Positions 11,970-16,752 of a stretch of 16,752 nt of DNA are shown here, in pieces. The first letter of the stretch is position 1, and every line of letters begins with the position of its first letter. The stretch is from Anaerolineaceae bacterium UBA4890. GTDB lineage: Bacteria > Chloroflexota > Anaerolineae > Anaerolineales > Anaerolineaceae. The notes beneath the pieces are model-generated. The model had not been told where the DNA came from, searched no databases, and saw nothing but the letters and a program-made list of their open reading frames with translations. The translations under genes and the position numbers were made by a program. Location of the stretch: positions 83,838 through 100,589 of the forward strand of contig DHCY01000027.1 in assembly GCA_002399085.1 (NCBI GenBank), written 5' to 3'.

Positions 11970-14195
11970 TTACTGCTCTATTTTCTTCAGCTGTTTGCGC
12001 ATCCACAATGACGTACCGGTCTGATACCTGCGCACAATTAACATCGAACAAGGCACAACATCCAGCAGATAGTCGTTCAACTTGCCAAACACCTGGTCTG
12101 GCACTAAAACTTCCTCAGCCGAGCCAATGATCAGCAGGTCATAGTCGCCTTCCTGGCATTCTTTCAGGATTTCATCCGCCACCGATTCGGCTCTTTTGAT
12201 CTTAAAGATGATCTTTTCAGCAAACTCACCCAATTCTTGCTCAACAATTTCGTGCAGCTGCAATTCTTCATCTTCCATGCGCTCTTCATCCGCATTGCCA
12301 AGCACCAACCGCAAAGCAACAATTTCAGCTTCACCCGGCAGAGTGATATCCCGTGCCATCTGCAGGGCCAGGCGGGCGTTTGGTCCGCTGCCAACCGGCA
12401 CAAGGATGCGTTTTATTTCATCTGGCAAACCTTTGTCCCGCAAGACCGCCACATTCCGGTTTGCCATCATGTTCACTTCTTTGAGAATGTTATGTGGATG
12501 CTCCAGTTTGGCGCGCTCTTCCGGAACCCCCAGCATAACCAAATTGATGTCTTTGTGCCGGCTTAATTCTGAAAAAATGCCTTCCTCTACCCGCGATGCC
12601 GCTCTGAGCTTGGCATAGATGGGCACATTTTCTTTCACAGCAATTGGTGTGACCTGCTCCAGGAGTTGTTGCTGCAATTGGTTCTTCTCTTTGACAAGCG
12701 CAGGCACGTCGGATGAATCCAGGTTGATCGGAGTTTTCACGACGCTGAATATTAAGATACCAGTGTCCTCCTGCTGATTGACCAATTTCGTCGCTACCTT
12801 GGTCAGGCTGCGGGCAGTCTCTGGGTTTTTCGCCGCGATCATTACCTTGCCGCCGCCTTCCTGGTATTCCAGCCGCGCGTTGAGCTCCCGCCTGGCTTTC
12901 GTCCGGTTGGCGATAAAGTACCAGATGCTCAAAAGCACCATCACTGCTCCCAGAAACATGAGTGCCTGAGGGTTTGCAAAAGAGATGATCAGCACGCCTG
13001 CCAGTGCTGCTGCAACCACTGTCAACGGGTAAAGCGGTACTTTAAACGGGCGAACAATGTCAGGGAATTTCTTGCGCAGCCTCGGCATCGCCAGGGTCGC
13101 CCAAAACAGGACGAACATATACCCTGCGCTTGAAATGAAGCTCAAAAAGTCGACGATTCCAACTGCTGCGACCAGTGCGCTCACTACCACAACCATTAAA
13201 ATCGCCATCCAGGGCGTACGCCAGTGACTGAGGCGGGAGAATGTGCGCGGCCAAACCCGGTCACGGCTGAGTGAAAACGCTTCCCGTGTGGCTGAGAGCA
13301 TTGCCGAATTTACCGAAGTGAGCGTTGCCACGATACCAGCCGCGCCCATGAGAGGAACGCCTATGCTGGGCCAAAACCGTGTGGCGGCATCTGTCAGAGC
13401 AGTATCCGACCCCGCTAACTGGCTGAAAGGGACCGTGCCGATCGCCACCATGCTGACACTCGTGTAAATCAGCGTAGTCAAAAGCAGGCTCACCAGGATC
13501 CCGATCGGAATGTTTTTGTTGGGGTTTCTCACTTCTTCTGCGTCATCCGCGATCACCTCGAAGCCAACATAAGCATTGTAGGTGAGTGCAATTGCAGAGA
13601 GCATGCGTCCGATGTGTGCCCAAACGCTCTGGTTTTCGAAAACGGAACGACCCGACAGAAAGATGTCCATTTGAAAACCATTTAGGCTGGTGAAACCTTT
13701 GAAAACAAAAGCCGCAAAAACCGCCATCAAGAATGCGCCTAACAAAATCTGGAAATTGCCGACGTTGGACACCCCGCGTATGTGCATCAAACCGACAAAG
13801 AGGATCACCAGGATGGCGATCGGAATAATCGGTATGCCGGGGATGAAGATTTCCAAAGAGATCGCGAAACCAACTGCAGAAAGTGCGGCGTAAAAGGTGC
13901 TGGATAGACAATCGAGCGAGCCAACCAGGAACATCAGCCAGCCTTTACCAAACGCCTCACCAACATAGGTCATGGCGCCGCCTGTAACCGGGAACGTCGT
14001 TGCTAGTTCACAGTAGTTCAAAGCGATGCTCAGGGTCATTAACCCTGCCAAAATCAATGCCAAAACCGTTTCCGGACCTGCAATCGTGGCGACATGTCCG
14101 GTAAGAACAAAAATTTCAGCAGCGATCGTACCTGCCGTTCCCAGCATAATCACCTGCAGCAGGTTCAATTGCCGCTTCAATTTCCTTTTTGCCAT
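11970..14195 (-). CDS. APC-family transporter with two C-terminal Usp-like domains
   Basis: This 741-residue protein is an APC (amino acid-polyamine-organocation) permease with about 12 TM segments in residues 12-430, fused to two Usp-like domains (about 448-588 and 594-722). Family motifs are present: GFEVIADDAEEVRNPNKNIP (211-230) and a SVNSAMLSATREAFSLSR segment (294-311). The TM1 substrate-binding motif, GSG in its paralogue, reads Ala25-Ala26-Glu27, placing a charge in the usual binding site. The final Usp domain lacks the ATP-binding Gly-(Ser/Thr): it has GK at 704-705. GGAG lies 5 nt before ATG 14195; the frame is open to 14222 but that extension has no signal. It is divergent from a same-length paralogue at 14435. 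Substrate unknown; it may sense rather than carry. Confidence 0.85.
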   Translation of the reverse strand: MAKRKLKRQLNLLQVIMLGTAGTIAAEIFVLTGHVATIAGPETVLALILAGLMTLSIALNYCELATTFPVTGGAMTYVGEAFGKGWLMFLVGSLDCLSSTFYAALSAVGFAISLEIFIPGIPIIPIAILVILFVGLMHIRGVSNVGNFQILLGAFLMAVFAAFVFKGFTSLNGFQMDIFLSGRSVFENQSVWAHIGRMLSAIALTYNAYVGFEVIADDAEEVRNPNKNIPIGILVSLLLTTLIYTSVSMVAIGTVPFSQLAGSDTALTDAATRFWPSIGVPLMGAAGIVATLTSVNSAMLSATREAFSLSRDRVWPRTFSRLSHWRTPWMAILMVVVVSALVAAVGIVDFLSFISSAGYMFVLFWATLAMPRLRKKFPDIVRPFKVPLYPLTVVAAALAGVLIISFANPQALMFLGAVMVLLSIWYFIANRTKARRELNARLEYQEGGGKVMIAAKNPETARSLTKVATKLVNQQEDTGILIFSVVKTPINLDSSDVPALVKEKNQLQQQLLEQVTPIAVKENVPIYAKLRAASRVEEGIFSELSRHKDINLVMLGVPEERAKLEHPHNILKEVNMMANRNVAVLRDKGLPDEIKRILVPVGSGPNARLALQMARDITLPGEAEIVALRLVLGNADEERMEDEELQLHEIVEQELGEFAEKIIFKIKRAESVADEILKECQEGDYDLLIIGSAEEVLVPDQVFGKLNDYLLDVVPCSMLIVRRYQTGTSLWMRKQLKKIEQ

Positions 14196-14231
14196 AACTT
14201 CTCCAATAACGAAATAAAGCAAGTTTCTGAA

Positions 14232-14237
14232 ATTATA
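14232..14237 (-). promoter_or_regulatory. -10 box of the minus-strand APC-Usp gene
   Basis: TATAAT on the minus strand lies about 37 nt before ATG 14195, leaving a leader of some 30 nt with GGAG. No good -35 hexamer is seen 16-18 bp upstream, so an activator may be needed or the call may be chance. Confidence 0.35.
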
Positions 14238-14339
14238 GTCCTGCTTTCACATGCTGGCGGTTTTATTCGCGCCAAAGATTTTTTTCTCACTCTGTCTTGA
14301 CAACCAAGAGTTTCCGATACGCAAACTGACCGACGGGTA

Positions 14340-14345
14340 TATAAT
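14340..14345 (+). promoter_or_regulatory. -10 box of the plus-strand APC-Usp gene
   Basis: TATAAT stands in the 239-bp region between the divergent transporters, about 90 nt before ATG 14435. A perfect TTGACA exists at 14297-14302 but is 37 bp away, too far to pair with it. The expected leader would contain the whole palindrome at 14372-14409. Confidence 0.4.
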
Positions 14346-14371
14346 TACTTGAATATACACAAAAATTTTTC

Positions 14372-14409
14372 AGGTTCGGTTCTGAGATGCCATCTTAATA
14401 ACCGAACCT
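14372..14409 (+). promoter_or_regulatory. Nested palindrome in the leader of the APC-Usp gene
   Basis: The outer arms AGGTTCGGTT (14372-14381) and AACCGAACCT (14400-14409) are perfectly complementary over 10 bp. Within them AGATG-C-CATCT (14385-14395) is a second perfect dyad. As RNA it would form a strong stem ending 25 nt before the start codon; as DNA it would be a two-tier operator. The GGAG ribosome binding site lies outside the stem. Confidence 0.6.
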
Positions 14410-14434
14410 TGTACTTTGTAAAATTGGAGTCAAA

Positions 14435-16660
14435 ATGGCTGGAAAAGGAACACTTAAACGCCAGTTGAATTTACCGCAGGTTGTCATGCTGGGAACTGCC
14501 GGCACACTTGGTTCGGGGGTTTTTATCCTGTCAGGACATGCCGCTGCCATAGCCGGACCAGCCGCCATCTGGGCAGTCCTCATCGCCGGCATTCTCAGTT
14601 TCAGCATTGCCCTGAACTACTGTGAACTGGCAACAACCTACCCGGAGACCGGCGGCGCGATGACCTATGTGCGTGAAGCCTGGGGCAAAGGGCTGATCGC
14701 TTTTTTGGTCGGCTCGATGGACAGTATCTCCAGCACCTTTTATACCGCGCTCTCGGCAGTCGGTTTCGCCTATTCCGTCTCGGTCTTTTTCCCTGGGTTG
14801 GCAGCCAGCGCTTTTGGGATTAGTGCTGTCGCCATAGCTGCGATTGTGGTTTTCGTCATCCTGAACATCCTGGGCGTCACCAAGGTCGGCAACCTGCAGG
14901 TTGTCATGGGTATCGCCCTGCTGGTCGCTTTTGCCATCTATACCATCGGTGGCTTCACCATGCCCAACGGCTTCAGCACTGCCACCTTGCTGCCGGACGG
15001 ACGCTGGTTCCAGAGCGACAGCATTGGTGTCAACGCGGGCGTCATCCTGAAGACGATCGCACTGATCTATGCCATGTACGTCGGGTTCGAAGTCATCGCA
15101 GACGACGCTGAAGAGGTCAAGAACCCCACCAAGAATATCCCCCTGGCAATTATGATTAGCCTGTTTCTGATCGTGGTGGTTTATACCCTGGTCATTACCG
15201 TTGCCATGGGTACCTCCAGCGACATCGCTGGCTCAGAAACAGCCATTTCAGACACAATCCGCATGTTCATGGGCACCCCTGGTGCCACCATCATCGGCAT
15301 TGCCGGCATGGTCGGCTCACTCACTTCCATCAATTCGTCCATGCTCTCAGCAACTCGCGAAAGCTTTACCCTCAGCCGCGACGGTGCCTGGCCTGCCTTT
15401 CTTTCCCACCTCAACCAGGCAAGGGTACCTTACCTCTCCATCATCTTCATCGGTGCTATTTCGATTTTGGTGACCGGTATTGGCGCAGTGGATTTCCTCA
15501 GCTATATCACTTCAGGCGGATATCTTTTTGTGCTGCTCTTATCCAACCTGTCGATGATCTCCCTTCGGAAGAAGTATCCTTACATTCACCGCCCCTTCAA
15601 AGTACCTTTCTTCCCGCTCACTCCGATCATTGCGTCACTGGTCTGCCTGATCGTCTTGCGCTATTCAGAAGTGCGCGCCCTGATCTTTATGGGAGGCATT
15701 CTGGCGGTTTTTGCCGTCTATTATTACGGTCGTCTCGGACTGACCTCCTGGCAGGAAGAACATAAACGCAGCCAGGACCCGGGTCGCTACCGCATTCTGG
15801 TGCCCATCCAACAGGATAGCGGCATGGAAAACCTGATCCGCATTGGAGCCAGGATAGCCAATGCTCAAAGTGATGTCAGCATGTGCCTGCTGCAGGTGGT
15901 TGACCCCCAAATAGCAGAAAATGAAGATGCCAGGGCGAAATTGCAAAGTTCCCGACAATATACCCTGGAAAAGTTTATTAAACATGCGGTTGAGCAAAAC
16001 ATCCCAATGTATGCCAAGACCGTTACCGACAGCACCCCGGCAGAAGGAATTATCAACGAATTGCGCAATGATAATAATGTTCGCCTGTTGCTGTTCAAAT
16101 TCCCCGTGGGCGAAAAAGAGCAAGCCAAATTCGATGCCAGTGTAGAGCCGATCATCCGCTCAGGGCTTTCCAACGTGGGGCTTTTGTTCGATCGCGGTAT
16201 CGATAAATTGGAGAATATCCTCGTACCGGTTGGCGGAGGGCTTCACTCAAAGTTCGCTATACAGATTGCCGACAGCCTGGCAAAAGCCGATAATGGCACG
16301 GTTGATATCATCCGTGTGGTGGATGAAGACCTGGATGATGAGCTTTATGAAGATCAGATGGCTTATCTTCAGGAGATCGTTATCGTTCAGCTCAACGATA
16401 TCCCTGGCAATATGAGCCTTCACATTGTTCGGGGTGATGACCCTGCCAAAGCTATAATCGAAGAAACCCGCCAGCGCGAGTACGACCTGGTTGTAATTGG
16501 CTCTTATGAGGGAGACACGCATGGAGAACACCTGTTTGGTGAGTTGGTAGACCGGGTGCGAACAGGCACTTCAACATCGGTCCTGGTTGTTCGTGCGCAT
16601 GAAAGCGCCGCTGCCTCCTGGCTGCGTCGCCAAATCCGCGCCTCAAACCCGAGGACATAA
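14435..16660 (+). CDS. APC-family transporter with two C-terminal Usp-like domains (paralogue)
   Basis: This 741-residue paralogue of the divergent neighbour is an APC permease (about 12 TM segments, residues 13-432) with two Usp-like domains (about 451-588 and 593-720). TM1 keeps the canonical motif: GTAGTLGSGVF (20-30), with Gly26-Ser27-Gly28 where the substrate's carboxylate is bound in known APC structures. GFEVIADDAEEVKNP (217-231) and a SINSSMLSATRESFTLSR segment (298-315) are also typical. The final Usp domain ends TGTSTSVLVV but has GE (702-703) where ATP-binding Usp proteins have G-(S/T). By family it imports or exchanges amino acids or polyamines, with the cytoplasmic Usp domains as possible regulators. 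GGAG lies 7 nt before ATG 14435. The upstream leader carries a strong palindrome. Confidence 0.9.
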   Translation: MAGKGTLKRQLNLPQVVMLGTAGTLGSGVFILSGHAAAIAGPAAIWAVLIAGILSFSIALNYCELATTYPETGGAMTYVREAWGKGLIAFLVGSMDSISSTFYTALSAVGFAYSVSVFFPGLAASAFGISAVAIAAIVVFVILNILGVTKVGNLQVVMGIALLVAFAIYTIGGFTMPNGFSTATLLPDGRWFQSDSIGVNAGVILKTIALIYAMYVGFEVIADDAEEVKNPTKNIPLAIMISLFLIVVVYTLVITVAMGTSSDIAGSETAISDTIRMFMGTPGATIIGIAGMVGSLTSINSSMLSATRESFTLSRDGAWPAFLSHLNQARVPYLSIIFIGAISILVTGIGAVDFLSYITSGGYLFVLLLSNLSMISLRKKYPYIHRPFKVPFFPLTPIIASLVCLIVLRYSEVRALIFMGGILAVFAVYYYGRLGLTSWQEEHKRSQDPGRYRILVPIQQDSGMENLIRIGARIANAQSDVSMCLLQVVDPQIAENEDARAKLQSSRQYTLEKFIKHAVEQNIPMYAKTVTDSTPAEGIINELRNDNNVRLLLFKFPVGEKEQAKFDASVEPIIRSGLSNVGLLFDRGIDKLENILVPVGGGLHSKFAIQIADSLAKADNGTVDIIRVVDEDLDDELYEDQMAYLQEIVIVQLNDIPGNMSLHIVRGDDPAKAIIEETRQREYDLVVIGSYEGDTHGEHLFGELVDRVRTGTSTSVLVVRAHESAAASWLRRQIRASNPRT

Positions 16661-16675
16661 GCCCCAAAAGGTAAT

Positions 16676-16690
16676 CCAGCCTAAGGCTGG
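16676..16690 (+). terminator. Hairpin after the plus-strand APC-Usp gene
   Basis: CCAGCC-TAA-GGCTGG is a perfect 6-bp hairpin 15 nt past the stop codon. Only TT follows, so it is a weak intrinsic terminator at best. Nothing else codes in 16661-16752. Confidence 0.4.
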
Positions 16691-16730
16691 TTCCACGCTG
16701 CTGGAGTGAGGTTGCGTAATATAATATTTC

Positions 16731-16752
16731 TGCTCCCTGCTCCCTGCTCCCT
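16731..16752. repeat. Heptamer tandem repeat at the right window edge
   Basis: TGCTCCC is repeated three times in perfect tandem (16731-16751) and runs off the window, so the array length is unknown. Confidence 0.75.

Noticed and set aside
14297..14302. TTGACA as -35 for the plus-strand APC-Usp gene
   Set aside because: It is 37 bp from the TATAAT box and no other -10 lies at 16-18 bp.
14372..14409. tRNA or T-box-like element suggested by GGTTCG
   Set aside because: No acceptor stem, anticodon arm or CCA end can be formed; the sequence is explained by a simple nested palindrome.

Overview
The window looks like part of a chromosome from a member of the Chloroflexota, most likely class Anaerolineae. 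This is an inference. It rests on lipoproteins with Pro/Thr/Ala-rich linkers after the lipobox, HAAS-type membrane proteins paired with PadR regulators, single-cluster ferredoxins, a GAAC-N4-GTTC LexA-like site, and dispersed repeats of the type that yields spurious 'HSERSEES' peptides. No rRNA, tRNA, CRISPR array, integrase or transposase was recognised. Both window ends lie in short heptamer repeats, not inside genes.

Layout. 126-806 (-) is a YgjP-type zinc metallopeptidase. Divergent from it, 936-3283 (+) is a tight operon of two lipoproteins and an MFS efflux-type transporter, with 2-3 nt gaps. 3431-3859 (+) is a small LuxR-type HTH protein behind a strong promoter whose start region carries a perfect LexA-like dyad. 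3896-5035 (-) is an MGDG-synthase-like lipid glycosyltransferase, and 5149-5631 (-) is a tandem two-domain ferredoxin with a possible internal start. 5766-7153 (-) is a PadR regulator plus HAAS membrane protein operon. 7297-8148 (+) is a fusion of a DUF952 domain with a Cys-based protein phosphatase, ending at a bidirectional terminator shared with a PT-rich lipoprotein (8297-9229, -). Upstream of that lipoprotein on the same strand is a VanZ-family protein (9304-9981, -). 10104-10733 (+) is a SixA-like histidine phosphatase with a long Lys/Asp tail.

10734-11518 has no credible gene. It holds a clear terminator and a dense cluster of dispersed repeats, including a 107-bp direct duplication and an 18-bp tandem triplet. 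11519-14195 (-) holds an APC-family transporter with a C-terminal pair of Usp-like domains, followed by a small conserved hypothetical gene. 14435-16660 (+) is a divergent paralogue of that transporter, also exactly 741 residues by my start choices. The two differ sharply at the TM1 substrate motif: GSG in one, AAE in the other.

Most of the window is ordinary housekeeping, envelope and transport content. I see no obviously new multi-gene defence or biosynthetic system. The points most worth checking are the altered TM1 motif in one of the paired APC-Usp transporters, the nested palindrome in the leader of the other, the LexA-like box on the HTH gene, the tandem ferredoxin with a buried ribosome binding site, the DUF952-phosphatase fusion, and two genes with a -10 box exactly placed for leaderless transcription.
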